Assembly: GCF_040783975.1 (NCBI RefSeq)
Contig: NZ_CP160631.1
Location: 3,410,001-3,474,000, forward strand
Direction of reading: 5' to 3'
Source of the DNA: Pantoea sp. Ep11b
GTDB lineage: Bacteria; Pseudomonadota; Gammaproteobacteria; Enterobacterales; Enterobacteriaceae
Length of the DNA stretch: 64,000 nucleotides
A program made the position numbers and the translations under genes. A model generated the notes under the pieces. The model searched no databases, was not told where the DNA came from, and saw nothing but the letters and a program-made list of their open reading frames with translations. Each line of letters opens with the position of its first letter. Positions within the stretch are counted from its first letter, which is position 1. This document shows, one piece after another, positions 14,114 through 22,967 of this stretch.

Positions 14114-15277
14114 ATGAATCCCGACAATCCATTGCTGGCGCTACGCGATAAAATCAGCGCAGTGGATAAAAAACTTCTGACGCTGCTGGCCGAGCGTCGT
14201 CTGCTGGCCGTGGAAGTGGCACAAGCGAAGCTGGCGACGCATCGCCCGATTCGGGATGTGGAGCGTGAACGCGCGCTGCTGGAAAATCTGATCGTGCTGG
14301 GAAAAGCACACAAGCTGGATGCCCACTATATTACCCGCCTCTTTCAGCTGGTGATTGAAGATTCCGTCCTGACTCAGCAGGCGCTGCTGCAAAAAAACCT
14401 CAACCATCCGCATGCGCATGCCGCCCGTATCGCCTTCCTGGGCCCGAAAGGGTCCTATTCCCATCTTGCCGCCCGTAACTACGCCTCGCGCCATTTTGAC
14501 AGCATGGTGGAGTCGGGCTGCCTGAAGTTTCATGACATCATCAAACAGGTCGAAAACGGCATCGCTGACTACGCGGTGATGCCGATTGAGAACACCAGCT
14601 CCGGTTCGATCAACGACGTGTATGATTTGCTGCAACAGACCAGTCTCTCTATCGTGGGCGAGCTGACCCTCCCTATCGATCACTGCGTGCTGGTAAACGG
14701 CCCGACCGACTTACAGCAGATCGAGACCGTCTACAGCCACCCTCAGCCTTTCCAGCAGTGCAGCCAGTTTATTAACCGCTTCCCGCACTGGAAAATCGAA
14801 TACACCGAGAGCACGGCGGCTGCGATGGAGAAGGTGGCGGCGCTTAACTCCCCCACCGTCGCGGCGCTGGGCAGTGAAGCCGGAGGCGAGCTGTATCAGC
14901 TGCAGGTGCTGGAGCGCAATCTGGCTAATCAGCAGCAGAACCATACCCGCTTTATCGTGCTGGCGCGTAAAGCGATCGAGGTCTCCGATCAGGTTCCGGC
15001 CAAAACCACCCTGATTATGGCAACCGGTCAGCAGGCGGGTGCGCTGGTTGATGCGCTGATGGTGCTGCGCCAGCACAACCTGATTATGAGCAAACTTGAG
15101 TCCCGCCCGATCAATGGCAATCCGTGGGAAGAGATGTTTTACATTGATGTGCAGGGTAATCTGCAATCGGAACGGATGCAGCAGGCGCTTCAGGAACTGA
15201 AAACCATGACCCGCTCACTGAAGGTGCTGGGCTGCTATCCCAGCGAGAATGTGGTGCCGGTGGAACCGGGCGAATAA
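14114..15277 (+). CDS. pheA: P-protein: chorismate mutase / prephenate dehydratase
   Basis: PheA converts chorismate to prephenate and then to phenylpyruvate for phenylalanine synthesis. The 387-residue protein has an N-terminal AroQ chorismate mutase domain (about 5-90), a prephenate dehydratase domain starting FLGPKGSYS (about 108) with the STAAAM block, and a C-terminal ACT domain for Phe feedback, including the ESRP motif. The ATG at 14114 follows AGGTGAG. An upstream TTG frame start at 14090 lies inside the attenuator and is rejected. Confidence 0.97.
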   Translation: MNPDNPLLALRDKISAVDKKLLTLLAERRLLAVEVAQAKLATHRPIRDVERERALLENLIVLGKAHKLDAHYITRLFQLVIEDSVLTQQALLQKNLNHPHAHAARIAFLGPKGSYSHLAARNYASRHFDSMVESGCLKFHDIIKQVENGIADYAVMPIENTSSGSINDVYDLLQQTSLSIVGELTLPIDHCVLVNGPTDLQQIETVYSHPQPFQQCSQFINRFPHWKIEYTESTAAAMEKVAALNSPTVAALGSEAGGELYQLQVLERNLANQQQNHTRFIVLARKAIEVSDQVPAKTTLIMATGQQAGALVDALMVLRQHNLIMSKLESRPINGNPWEEMFYIDVQGNLQSERMQQALQELKTMTRSLKVLGCYPSENVVPVEPGE

Positions 15278-15287
15278 AAAAAGAAAA

Positions 15288-15310
15288 GGCATCCGCAGGG
15301 ATGCCTTTTT
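15288..15310. terminator. bidirectional terminator between pheA and tyrA
   Basis: GGCATCC-GCA-GGGATGCC (15288-15305), with A-rich sequence on the left and a T run on the right, can stop pheA and the converging tyrA-aroF transcript. Confidence 0.85.
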
Positions 15311-15318
15311 CAGTTCAG

Positions 15319-16440
15319 TCAGGGACGGCTGTCATTCGCCGAGCGTAGCAGGCTCCGGCTTTCCACCAGGAAGCGTTTTGCGTGATCGCCAAACCACTCT
15401 TCTACCCGGTTAAAGCTGGCAATAAAGGCCTGCTTGTCGCCCTGCTCCAGTAAGGCAATCGCTTCACCAAACCGCTGATAGTAACGTTTTATCAGCGCCA
15501 GGTTACTCTCTGATGACATGATGATGTCCGCATAGAGCTGCGGGTCCTGAGCGAACAGCCGCCCGACCATCGCCAGCTCCAGCCGGTAGATTGGCGAGGA
15601 GAGCGCCAGCAGCTGATCCAGGTTGACGTTCTCTTCCGCCAGATGCAGACCATAAGCGAAAGTAGCAAAGTGACGCAGCGCCTGAATAAACGCCATGTTC
15701 TGGTCATGCTCTACCGCGCTGATGCGATGCAGACGTGCGCCCCAGACCTGAATCTGCTCCAGGAACCACTGATACGCTTCCGGCTGGCGGCCATCACACC
15801 AGACCACCACCTGTTTAGCCAGGCTGCCGCTGTCCGGACCAAACATCGGATGCAGACCCAGTACCGGGCCGCTATGCGCCGCCAGCATCGCCTGCAGAGG
15901 CCGGTTCTTAACCGACGCCAGATCGACCAGAATACAGTCTTCAGGCAGAGGCGGCAGCTGAGCGATAACCTGCTCAGTCAGATGGATCGGTACGCTGATA
16001 ATCACCATGCCGGCATCACTGAGCAGCGCATCGGCCTGCGCCCAGTCCTCTTTATCCAGCGTTTTGACCCTGTAGCCTGAGAGTCCGAGCATTTTTTCAA
16101 ACAGTCTGCCCATCTGACCCTTGCCGCCGACGATCACCACCGGACGCAGTTCAGGACACAGGGTTTTGAAGCCTTTGTCATTCTCGCTGGTATAGGATTC
16201 GCGCATCACGCGGCGCAGCACATCCTCGATCAGATCCGGTGGCACACCCAGTGCTTCCGCCTCTTTCCGGCGGGAAGCCAGCATGGAGGCTTCGCGCTCC
16301 GGCACGTAGATGGGCAGACCGTAGCGGCTTTTGACCTCGCCGACTTCGGCCACCAGCTCCAGTCGTTTTGCCAGCAGTTCCAGCAGCGCTTTATCCACAC
16401 TGTCAATTTGATCGCGTAACGCGGTCAGTTCAGCCACCAT
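15319..16440 (-). CDS. tyrA: T-protein: chorismate mutase / prephenate dehydrogenase
   Basis: TyrA makes prephenate and oxidises it with NAD+ to 4-hydroxyphenylpyruvate for tyrosine. The 373-residue protein has an AroQ mutase domain (1-90) and a dehydrogenase domain beginning [14 protein letters not shown] (about residue 105), a Rossmann dinucleotide-binding loop. The catalytic LHPMFGP region lies near residue 197. It is five bases downstream of aroF, so they form one operon. Confidence 0.97.
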   Translation of the reverse strand: MVAELTALRDQIDSVDKALLELLAKRLELVAEVGEVKSRYGLPIYVPEREASMLASRRKEAEALGVPPDLIEDVLRRVMRESYTSENDKGFKTLCPELRPVVIVGGKGQMGRLFEKMLGLSGYRVKTLDKEDWAQADALLSDAGMVIISVPIHLTEQVIAQLPPLPEDCILVDLASVKNRPLQAMLAAHSGPVLGLHPMFGPDSGSLAKQVVVWCDGRQPEAYQWFLEQIQVWGARLHRISAVEHDQNMAFIQALRHFATFAYGLHLAEENVNLDQLLALSSPIYRLELAMVGRLFAQDPQLYADIIMSSESNLALIKRYYQRFGEAIALLEQGDKQAFIASFNRVEEWFGDHAKRFLVESRSLLRSANDSRP

Positions 16441-16445
16441 TACTC

Positions 16446-17525
16446 TTACACCTCTTGTGACAGACGCGCCGACAGCACTCCCTGCAGATCCTGATGCATT
16501 CCACGCAGCAGCGTTTCAGTCACTTCCCAGTTGATGCAGGCATCGGTGACGGAAACGCCATATTTCATTTCGCTGCGTGGCTGCTCAGAAGACTGGTTAC
16601 CTTCATTGATGTGGCTTTCCAGCATCAGACCAATGATTGACCGGTTCCCATCTTTAATCTGCGCAATAGCGGATTCCGCTACGCCAGGCTGACGGCTGTA
16701 GTCTTTATTCGAATTACCGTGGCTGCAATCTATCATTAAGGCCGGACGCAGTCCCGCCCTGAGCATCTCTTTTTCACACTGTGCGACATCTTCCGGACCG
16801 TAGTTGGGCGCTTTACCACCGCGCAGGATGACGTGACCATCCGGATTGCCCTGGGTCTGCAACAGACAGACCTGACCGGCCTGATTGATGCCGACAAAGC
16901 GGTGCGGCATTGCGGCGGCACGCATCGCGTTAATCGCGGTGCCCAGACTGCCATCGGTACCATTCTTAAAGCCTACCGGCATCGACAGGCCCGACGCCAT
17001 CTCACGGTGTGTCTGTGATTCTGTAGTACGGGCGCCAATCGCAGACCAGCTGAACAGATCACCCAGATATTGCGGGCTGTTGGGATCCAGCGCTTCGGTC
17101 GCCAGCGGCAGGCCCATTTCCACCAGGTTGACCAGCAGCTGGCGCGCAATGTGCAGACCCGCTTCCATATCGAACGAGTTATCCATGTAAGGATCGTTGA
17201 TCAGTCCTTTCCAGCCGACGGTGGTGCGCGGTTTTTCGAAGTAGACGCGCATCACGATATAGAGCTGATCTTTGAGCTGTACGGAGAGACTCTGCAGACG
17301 ACGCGCATAATCCAGTGCCACTTCCGTGTCGTGAATGGAGCAGGGTCCGCATACCACCAGCAGACGCGGATCACGCCCGGCGATGATGTCAGAGATTGTC
17401 TGGCGCGAAGCCGCAATCTGATCCTGCTGTTCAGCGGTCAGTGGAAATTTCGCTTTCAGCTCTTCAGGCGTGATTAAGACCTGTTCACCGGCGATATGCA
17501 CATTGTTCAGCGCGTCTTTTTGCAT
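16446..17525 (-). CDS. aroF: 3-deoxy-7-phosphoheptulonate synthase, Tyr-sensitive
   Basis: AroF condenses phosphoenolpyruvate and erythrose 4-phosphate, the first step of aromatic synthesis. The 359-residue product has the class I motifs [36 protein letters not shown] and DCSHGNS. Sequence and operon with tyrA point to the tyrosine-regulated isozyme. I start at the ATG at 17525 (MQKDALNN), which has AAAGGAT upstream. The frame remains open to 17585 through a segment without similarity. Confidence 0.95.
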   Translation of the reverse strand: MQKDALNNVHIAGEQVLITPEELKAKFPLTAEQQDQIAASRQTISDIIAGRDPRLLVVCGPCSIHDTEVALDYARRLQSLSVQLKDQLYIVMRVYFEKPRTTVGWKGLINDPYMDNSFDMEAGLHIARQLLVNLVEMGLPLATEALDPNSPQYLGDLFSWSAIGARTTESQTHREMASGLSMPVGFKNGTDGSLGTAINAMRAAAMPHRFVGINQAGQVCLLQTQGNPDGHVILRGGKAPNYGPEDVAQCEKEMLRAGLRPALMIDCSHGNSNKDYSRQPGVAESAIAQIKDGNRSIIGLMLESHINEGNQSSEQPRSEMKYGVSVTDACINWEVTETLLRGMHQDLQGVLSARLSQEV

Positions 17526-17585
17526 GATGGCGATCCTTTGGCTCGTATTGGCAGTCGTGGACTCCTCGTTGAGGAATGCAGACAC

Positions 17586-17603
17586 TGTATCACATTAGAT
17601 ACA
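17586..17603 (-). promoter_or_regulatory. candidate TyrR box (proximal)
   Basis: TGTATCACATTAGATACA is an 18-bp dyad with the G and C at the positions essential for TyrR binding (consensus TGTAAA-N6-TTTACA). It lies downstream of the predicted aroF start region. Confidence 0.55.
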
Positions 17604-17620
17604 GCGCGCAAGATAAGGTG

Positions 17621-17649
17621 TACATATTTATTACCATTGCTATGCTCAA
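17621..17649 (-). promoter_or_regulatory. aroF promoter with overlapping weak TyrR box
   Basis: On the minus strand TTGAGC (17644-17649) and TATGTA (17621-17626) are 17 bases apart. A weak TyrR-like box (17619-17636) overlaps the -10 region, as in repressed TyrR promoters. Confidence 0.6.
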
Positions 17650-17725
17650 GCCTGATTAAATATTAATTAATCATTATTAAACATGTAATTATATAAAAAT
17701 TCATTTACTCCTCTGCCAGCAATGT

Positions 17726-17743
17726 AGTAAACATAAGTTTACA
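17726..17743 (-). promoter_or_regulatory. strong TyrR box (distal) of aroF
   Basis: AGTAAACATAAGTTTACA, read on the plus strand, fits the TyrR consensus at nearly all positions. It lies about 80 bases upstream of the promoter, like the strong box of E. coli aroF that helps occupation of the weak one. Confidence 0.7.
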
Positions 17744-17814
17744 CAGCAAGCCATTGGTGTTTCTGTTGGTTGCAGGCAGAATAAAGATATTCATTCCTGA
17801 ACCGGGTCAATGAC

Positions 17815-18351
17815 ATGCTCCCTTCCCCGCTGGATCCTCATCTGCGTCCGTTCCTGTTAGAAGATGTTCCCGCCTTTACGACTGCGGTTAACGCCTCACT
17901 CGACAGCCTGATCCCCTGGATGGCCTGGGCGCATCATGACTATCAGCCTCATGAGGCGGAAAGCTGGATACGCTTTACCCACTGGCAACGCCTGCGGGAA
18001 GAAGCGGAAGAGTTTGCGATTGTCGACCAGCATGACCAGCTGCTGGGCGGCGCGGGGATACGCTTTGCCCGTCACCCGGGCGACACCAGCGCCATCGGCT
18101 ACTGGGTGCGCAGTGACGCCCAGCGTCAGGGGATCGCCAGCCGCGCAGTCGCCACATTGCTGCCGCTGGGTTTTTCACGTCCGGAAACGCGGGTGATCGA
18201 GATTCTGGCGGCAGAGGAGAATCTGGCCAGCCGGGGTGTGGCGGAGAAGTGTGGAGGCCAGTTTATTGGCTGTCGCTATGGTCTGATCGTGTTAAAAGAT
18301 GGGCCGGTGAATACCGCGATTTATCATTTTCAGCGTCCGGAGGCCGGATAG
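17815..18351 (+). CDS. GNAT family N-acetyltransferase, RimJ/RimL type
   Basis: The 178-residue protein has the RimL-like layout: an N-terminal LRPFLLEDVPAFTTAV segment, IGYWVRSDAQRQGIASRAV (about 98-116) as the acetyl-CoA binding loop with Q/R-x-x-G-x-A, and the NLASRGVAEKCGG block (about 143-155) typical of ribosomal protein and aminoacyl acetyltransferases. The substrate is unknown; homologues acetylate L7/L12, other proteins or antibiotics. It is divergent from aroF and is the last chromosomal gene before the prophage. Confidence 0.8.
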   Translation: MLPSPLDPHLRPFLLEDVPAFTTAVNASLDSLIPWMAWAHHDYQPHEAESWIRFTHWQRLREEAEEFAIVDQHDQLLGGAGIRFARHPGDTSAIGYWVRSDAQRQGIASRAVATLLPLGFSRPETRVIEILAAEENLASRGVAEKCGGQFIGCRYGLIVLKDGPVNTAIYHFQRPEAG

Positions 18352-18374
18352 CTGCTGCCATCTGGCTGACACCT

Positions 18375-18463
18375 GCACATAAAAAAGGGGCTGGCATCAC
18401 GCCAACCCCTTGTTTGCTATTAACTTTTAGATGTCGCGTTAGCGATACCTTAGTTAAGACGCT
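18375..18463. repeat. left attachment repeat (attL), duplicated rplS 3' end
   Basis: This copy holds the rplS terminator hairpin (18386-18410) and the last codons of rplS, but no rplS coding sequence continues beyond 18463. The terminator points leftward, so it now sits behind the prophage lysogeny operon and may end it. The stretch 18464-18562 between repeat and first phage gene shows only AT-rich sequence that could hold integrase arm sites. Confidence 0.92.
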
Positions 18464-18562
18464 TTTTCACGACACCATTGATACATATGCATTTTATATA
18501 TAAAACAGTTAGTTAGTTCTATATCTGGTGCAACCAAATGCGAGCACGTTCATGCTGGGTAG

Positions 18563-19144
18563 TCAATTTGTGGACACGATCTTTATGACTTTTGCTCTCC
18601 CTTGAATCAAAACTTCTCCTCTTCCTTCAGCGGTCCCAGACCAATAGACTTTTGCCAGTTCTTCTAATTTTTCATCATTCTCATGGAACCCATCAAAGAA
18701 TAGCGGACCGTCATTGGTTTTAAACACCGTAGCATCAGAAAATGGCTCAATTATTAGCAGAGAATAAGCTTTTTTTGATTCGTTTACCCAATTAATCCAA
18801 GTTGAGGGCGGAATGCTCATATCAAAGGCGTATGTGCATGTGCTGCGAGAGGGTAAGCTTTCAAAATGTTCTGCACGAATTCGCTCAAAAACTAATTCTC
18901 TGTGAAGCTCTTTAGACATTTTCCTCAATTGTCCTATAGCTATACTTCTTTGTCTGTCATTAAACGATGGATTCATCAGAACAGAATGTAGAGGTATATT
19001 ATTTGTACCACTTAAAATATACGCACAAAGATCGATCATGTTTTTGTAATAATTGTTATATCCAGACAAATCAATTATATCGCCAACTTTCCATTCAGCG
19101 TTTTTTCCATTATGGACATTCAGGTGATAATAGCAATTACTCAT
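18563..19144 (-). CDS. DUF2441-like cargo protein next to int
   Basis: The 193-residue protein is not part of the P2 core. It starts YYHLNVHNG and has the block RELVFERIRAEHFESLPSRSTCTYAF (about 81-106), which resembles the conserved Glu/Phe/Pro-Ser-Arg segment of DUF2441 proteins; I relate it to that family with moderate confidence. Function is unknown. Its AT-rich DNA lies between attL and int. The ATG has AAGG at the int stop codon, so it is probably coupled to int in the cI operon and expressed in the lysogen. A defence or lysogenic-conversion role is inference only. Confidence 0.6.
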   Translation of the reverse strand: MSNCYYHLNVHNGKNAEWKVGDIIDLSGYNNYYKNMIDLCAYILSGTNNIPLHSVLMNPSFNDRQRSIAIGQLRKMSKELHRELVFERIRAEHFESLPSRSTCTYAFDMSIPPSTWINWVNESKKAYSLLIIEPFSDATVFKTNDGPLFFDGFHENDEKLEELAKVYWSGTAEGRGEVLIQGRAKVIKIVSTN

Positions 19145-19152
19145 AATTTGCC

Positions 19153-20175
19153 TTAAGGAAGTTTACTGAGAGGGTTCAAATTTACAGCTTCTTCTAAATG
19201 CTCAGGGGCAAAGTGAGCATACTTCATGGTTTCACGGATGTTAGCGTGACCGAGTATTCTTTGCAGCACCAGAATATTGCCACCATTCATCATGAAATGG
19301 CTAGCAAAAGTGTGTCGAAGAACATGGGTTTTCTGGCCTTCTATAAGCTGAATCGTGGTGTTGGCCAGCATTTTTTTGAAGTCCTGATAGCATGGTTTGA
19401 ACATCCTACCCTGCCGTTCCTTCAGTTCATCATACAGCCACTGCGGGATCGGCACAGTTCGGTTTTTCCCACCTTTTGTTTTAAAAAATGACAGCTTGTT
19501 AGGTGACAGCTGTGAACGGGTCAGTGTTTCCGCTTCGGTCCAACGCGCACCTGTAGCCAGGCAAACTTTGCATATCATCTTTAAATCTGGCTTTCCGTAA
19601 AGCTCGCACCCATCCAAAAGCTCGGTGATCTGCTTTAAGGTAAGCCAGGACATTTCCTTTTCGTCTTCCCGGAATGTCCGAACGCCTTCAAGTGGGTTAG
19701 GTAAAGACCATTCCCCTAGTCTCTTAAGCTCATTGAAAACAGCGGCGAGATAGTTTTGCTCTCTGTTAACCGTTATGGGTTTTACTTTCCATTTAGAAGG
19801 GTCGTCGTGATAGCCGTTGGAAATCTCGCCCTTAAGACGGCGATCACGATAATGCGCCCAATCTTTTGCCGTCAGCTGAGAAGCTATCGGGTCCCCTAAC
19901 CCGGCACACACTATATCTAGTTTTGCCTTTCGAGATTTAACGGCCTTAAGTGATTGCCCGTGCAAAGAGTCCCAGAGTTTAATTAATTCGCTTAGCTTCC
20001 TACGATCTTCCTTTTCCTTTATCCACGGTTTATTTTCAGCCTCAGCGCGTGTGAAATCTTCAAAAGCTACCGCTTCCCCTTTTGTTGTAAAGCTTTTCCT
20101 GATGCGTCTACTGCCACGTCCATCTAAATAAAAATCAGCAAGCCATTCGCCAGATGAAAGTTTTTTAATGGACAT
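19153..20175 (-). CDS. int: P2-family tyrosine integrase
   Basis: Int integrates and excises the phage at the rplS end. The 340-residue protein has an N-terminal arm-binding region (SIKKLSSGEWLADFYLDGRGSRR), a core-binding domain, and a tyrosine recombinase domain with Arg in TGARWTEAETL (about 211), HVLRHTFASHF (His and Arg, about 284-287), the His of GHANIRET, and the nucleophile Tyr in YAHFAPEHL (about 318). It matches the P2 Int length. It starts one base after the stop of the upstream small membrane gene. Confidence 0.95.
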   Translation of the reverse strand: MSIKKLSSGEWLADFYLDGRGSRRIRKSFTTKGEAVAFEDFTRAEAENKPWIKEKEDRRKLSELIKLWDSLHGQSLKAVKSRKAKLDIVCAGLGDPIASQLTAKDWAHYRDRRLKGEISNGYHDDPSKWKVKPITVNREQNYLAAVFNELKRLGEWSLPNPLEGVRTFREDEKEMSWLTLKQITELLDGCELYGKPDLKMICKVCLATGARWTEAETLTRSQLSPNKLSFFKTKGGKNRTVPIPQWLYDELKERQGRMFKPCYQDFKKMLANTTIQLIEGQKTHVLRHTFASHFMMNGGNILVLQRILGHANIRETMKYAHFAPEHLEEAVNLNPLSKLP

Positions 20176-20176
20176 T

Positions 20177-20425
20177 TTATCTAACCAGTGTTTTTTTGTA
20201 TTCAGAAATATTATTGATTAGGATGATAACGCACATAGCCGCTAATAAATATGAAACCCAAGTTAGCGTAAAAAAACTGAAAAGCATAATTGTGCCTAAA
20301 GCAGCACCACCAAGGCATAGACTTATGAAAGCCTTGGAACCTACGATGCTTTTGGTTTTGCAATTGTAGTGAGCTGAACCAATGCCGCTCACTATCGCTA
20401 TTATTAATAAAATAAATTCAGCCAT
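20177..20425 (-). CDS. small hydrophobic membrane protein in the lysogeny operon
   Basis: The 82-residue protein has three predicted transmembrane segments (about 3-20, 30-50, 54-72) and a short basic tail (EYKKTLVR). I do not recognise the family. It sits between cI and int with gaps of 7 and 1 bases, so it is almost certainly cotranscribed with the repressor and made in the lysogen. Such a position is common for superinfection-exclusion or other conversion proteins, but the sequence does not prove this. Confidence 0.65.
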   Translation of the reverse strand: MAEFILLIIAIVSGIGSAHYNCKTKSIVGSKAFISLCLGGAALGTIMLFSFFTLTWVSYLLAAMCVIILINNISEYKKTLVR

Positions 20426-20432
20426 AGTTTAC

Positions 20433-21284
20433 CTATAAACATTTAGATATAGTCAGCATGACAAACCCTATAGGGGTTACATCAGTATCTAAGCATTCAA
20501 ATGAAGATGTATTATTGGTAACTTTAATTCTATTACCCGGAAGGCGCGACACGGTATAAATATCTTTATAGCCATCTATATCTAATAACCAATCACCATT
20601 TCCAATAGTTTGAGCGCCCCCCTCAACAATCCAAGAAATCGAGCCGCGTTGGATAAATATAGGGTTAGTTAAGTCAAGGCCAAACAGAGAAATATTGAAA
20701 CTCACATCAGGCTGATTCTCTAATGTGCCTCCGGAGAGTTTTCGCGCGGGTATGGATGGTATCAGCTGATCCGCTAAATCTCTATTAGGTAGTACCTCAT
20801 CCTCATGGCCAGTAGCTAACCAAGAAAGAGAAACCCCCGTATCAAGTGCGCATGTAATGACAACATCACCTGGAAAATAATCTCTGCGAACCCATGCGCT
20901 CATCGTCGCTGAAGGAATATCAAGCAAGTCACCAAGCTGCTTCTGCATAGTAAAGCCATATGCGTGCATTATGCGATCCAACACTGCCCGCCCGCCATTA
21001 GCCAGCATAGTGTCGTGAAGTTTCTTCCCTTTAAGAGAGAGATGCTTCACTCCATCTGAACTTACATTTGCAAGTTCACCATTAACCAGCCATCTAAGGC
21101 TTACTCCCGTATCCAATGCGCATTGAACGATGTAATCGCCGGGTAAACTCTGGCGAGCTACCCAATTTTGGATAGTAGGTAACGGAATTTTCAAAAGTTC
21201 TGCTAGCTCTGGGCGTGAGCTAACCCCATAAGATTTAAGGATTCTCTCCAGTATGGCCTTAACATCGCTGTTGTAATCGGTCAT
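20433..21284 (-). CDS. cI: 186-type CI repressor with tandem duplicated DNA-binding domain
   Basis: The 283-residue protein has two copies of a CI-type helix-turn-helix domain, residues 8-70 and 98-160. Aligned without gaps they share 30 of 63 residues, including the C-A-L-D-T-G-V-S-L tail. A C-terminal domain (about 190-283) resembles the multimerising region of 186 CI and shows no Ser/Lys autocleavage pattern I can identify. 186 CI is about 192 residues with one such domain, so this is an enlarged form. It represses lytic genes, divergent from cox. AAGGG precedes the ATG. Confidence 0.88.
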   Translation of the reverse strand: MTDYNSDVKAILERILKSYGVSSRPELAELLKIPLPTIQNWVARQSLPGDYIVQCALDTGVSLRWLVNGELANVSSDGVKHLSLKGKKLHDTMLANGGRAVLDRIMHAYGFTMQKQLGDLLDIPSATMSAWVRRDYFPGDVVITCALDTGVSLSWLATGHEDEVLPNRDLADQLIPSIPARKLSGGTLENQPDVSFNISLFGLDLTNPIFIQRGSISWIVEGGAQTIGNGDWLLDIDGYKDIYTVSRLPGNRIKVTNNTSSFECLDTDVTPIGFVMLTISKCL

Positions 21285-21406
21285 ATACCCTTCAAATAAT
21301 CCAATATGATCTGTTTACACGAATCCATTTGGAATATATCATCCACTTCGTTAGTGAAAATGCACGCCAATGCACCGTAAATACTGCCAACTGGAGATAA
21401 TCCCCG
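21285..21406. promoter_or_regulatory. lysis-lysogeny switch region between cI and cox
   Basis: This 122-bp gap should hold the divergent lysogenic and early lytic promoters and CI operators. A candidate early promoter is TTTACA (21314-21319), 17 bases, TATCAT (21337-21342). Related AT-rich words CCAATATGAT (21301) and GGAATATATCAT (21331) and the pair TGCACGCC/TGCACC (21361-21376) may be operator half-sites. The assignment is tentative. Confidence 0.5.
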
Positions 21407-21631
21407 ATGACCAATCAAATTACAATACCTAGCGGCCCCGATCTGATGACTTATGAACAGTTCGCACAGGCTTATGGTTACAGCCTTCGCACTGTGAAGC
21501 AGATGGTTGAAGACGGTGATCTGCTTGTTATGCCACGTAAAAAAATTGGCGGTGCTGCACGCATCAACATGGTTGCCTTCCGCGCGCGTTTGCTCGCTCA
21601 AGGTGTCAACTGCCGCTACGTCGCTGCGTAA
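21407..21631 (+). CDS. cox: Cox/Apl-like excisionase and transcriptional regulator
   Basis: The 74-residue protein contains MTYEQFAQAYGYSLRTVKQMVEDGDLLVMPRKK, a winged-helix/MerR-like DNA-binding segment typical of P2-type Cox proteins (residue order F-A-x-x-x-G-x-x-x-x-x-V-x-x-M). Cox directs Int to excision and represses the lysogenic promoter. It is the first gene of the rightward early operon. GGAG lies ten bases before the ATG. Confidence 0.85.
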   Translation: MTNQITIPSGPDLMTYEQFAQAYGYSLRTVKQMVEDGDLLVMPRKKIGGAARINMVAFRARLLAQGVNCRYVAA

Positions 21632-21666
21632 CAACTTAATTATTTAAGTTGAGCAAAGGAATGACC

Positions 21667-22176
21667 ATGTTTGATTTCAAGACTTCCACCCATAACCACT
21701 ACGAAGACGCCTGCCGCAAGTTTGCGCTGTCTCACAACATGCGGGAGCTGGCCCAGCAAGCAGGCATGAAAGTGCAGACGCTTCGCAACAAGCTGAATCC
21801 TGATCAGGTGCATCAGTTGACCGTTCCAGAAGTGCTGCTGCTTACTGATCTGACTGAGGACGCGACTCTGATGGATGGGATGCTGGCTCAGTTGCACTGC
21901 CTGCCATGTGTTCCTGTCAATGAACATGCCGCTGAAAAATTTCCGGCTTACGTGCTCAATGCCTCCGCTCAGGTGGGAACGCTTGCTGCCAGTGCTGCTA
22001 ATCACGCCAGCATTACCACCTCATGCCGTCGCGGGATCGTTGAAGCAGCTAATACCGGCATTCGCTGCATGATGCTGGCGGCTCTCACCGTCCAGACTCG
22101 CGTTCAATCAAACCCTGCGCTGTCAGGTACTGCCGATGTGTTAAGCGGTATCGGTGCATCAATCGGGATGGTATGA
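21667..22176 (+). CDS. cII: 186-type CII lysogeny activator
   Basis: The protein is a close relative of 186 CII: MFDFKTSTHNHYEDACRKFALSHNM, the helix-turn-helix AQQAGMKVQTLRNKLNPDQ, then LTDLTEDATLMDGMLAQLHCLPCVPVNE. In 186 CII activates the promoter that first makes CI and Int. I choose the ATG at 21667 because AAGGA lies seven bases upstream and the 169 residues equal the length of 186 CII; ATG 21661 abuts the Shine-Dalgarno sequence. Confidence 0.92.
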   Translation: MFDFKTSTHNHYEDACRKFALSHNMRELAQQAGMKVQTLRNKLNPDQVHQLTVPEVLLLTDLTEDATLMDGMLAQLHCLPCVPVNEHAAEKFPAYVLNASAQVGTLAASAANHASITTSCRRGIVEAANTGIRCMMLAALTVQTRVQSNPALSGTADVLSGIGASIGMV

Positions 22177-22179
22177 GAC

Positions 22180-22368
22180 ATGGCATTTTCAGTGGCCCCG
22201 CTTCTGAAGCGGCAAAGCCCGTCCCACGCATACGGCCACGGCTGGATTGCGGCAGATAAGGGCAGGCGCTGGCACCCGGCAATTTCACAGGCCAAACTGC
22301 TGGCAGGATTAACCGGTAAGAGGAAAGAATCATGGCTTACAAGGCTGAAAGTATCACTGTTCAGATGA
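22180..22368 (+). CDS. fil: Fil-like phage filamentation protein
   Basis: The 62-residue protein reads APLLKRQSPSHAYGHGWIAADKGRRWHP, the pattern of the 186 Fil family, whose expression inhibits host cell division. It follows cII after three bases and overlaps the next gene by 37 bases. Membership is recognised from memory of the family; the toxic effect is not tested here. Confidence 0.7.
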   Translation: MAFSVAPLLKRQSPSHAYGHGWIAADKGRRWHPAISQAKLLAGLTGKRKESWLTRLKVSLFR

Positions 22369-22670
22369 ACGCGGGGCAGCGTACCAGTGCGCTTAATCAC
22401 ATCTCTGCGCTTCGCACCATGATGCACGGCGATTGCAGCAATGAACTGAAACGCTTTATCGCAGACATGCGTGATAAGCGCGATCACCAGGCAGAACGTA
22501 ATAGCCGCGCACTGAGCGCGATTTTTTTCCTGGCAAATATCAGCAAAGAACGTCACGGCGTTGATTTTAGTGAACTGACGAGTGACGAAAAAACGGCGCT
22601 GATTTGCGCAATGAATCACTTAAAAGCAGTCGTGAGTTTATTTCCAAAGAATCTGACGTTACCTAATTAA
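22332..22670 (+). CDS. early phage protein, DUF5347-like
   Basis: The 112-residue protein contains LKRFIADMRDKRDHQAERNSRALSAIFFLANISKERHGVDFSELTSDEKTALICAMNHLKA (in pieces across residues 37-98), a block I associate with DUF5347 proteins of P2-like phages. Function is unknown. AAGAGGAAAG precedes the ATG, which lies inside fil. Confidence 0.75.
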   Translation: MAYKAESITVQMNAGQRTSALNHISALRTMMHGDCSNELKRFIADMRDKRDHQAERNSRALSAIFFLANISKERHGVDFSELTSDEKTALICAMNHLKAVVSLFPKNLTLPN

Positions 22671-22739
22671 TTAACCCAAAGAAATTAAATGGCGTAAACC
22701 CGCCGGGCATTCTTTTGCCCGAATTCAGGAGAAAGAGAA

Positions 22740-22967
22740 ATGCGAAATATCCAGACCCGTAGTTTTAAAGCTGACGACGACGCGCTTAATGCCCTGCTGA
22801 GCAAGGCCAAATCTGAGCAGCGTAGTGATGATGCCATGTCAGTTTCTATCCGCCTGGCCGCGCTGGCGATTCATGCCCGCAAAGAGGAAATGTCTGCGGC
22901 GGAAATCATTGAGCTTCTGGACAAAGAAGCAGATCGCTTTGAGAACCAGGCGCAGGAGATGCACTGA
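22740..22967 (+). CDS. early phage protein, DUF2732-like
   Basis: The 75-residue helical protein begins MRNIQTRSFKADDDALNALL and ends in a Glu/Asp-rich LLDKEADRFENQAQEM segment, the pattern of DUF2732 proteins found before the DksA/TraR gene in P2-like phages. Function is unknown. A GGAGAAAGAG element precedes it. The stop overlaps the next start. Confidence 0.75.
   Translation: MRNIQTRSFKADDDALNALLSKAKSEQRSDDAMSVSIRLAALAIHARKEEMSAAEIIELLDKEADRFENQAQEMH

Noticed and set aside
21281..21634. 117-codon minus-strand frame over cox
   Set aside because: It is antisense to cox and the switch region, has no similarity, and its frame is explained by the cox gene composition.
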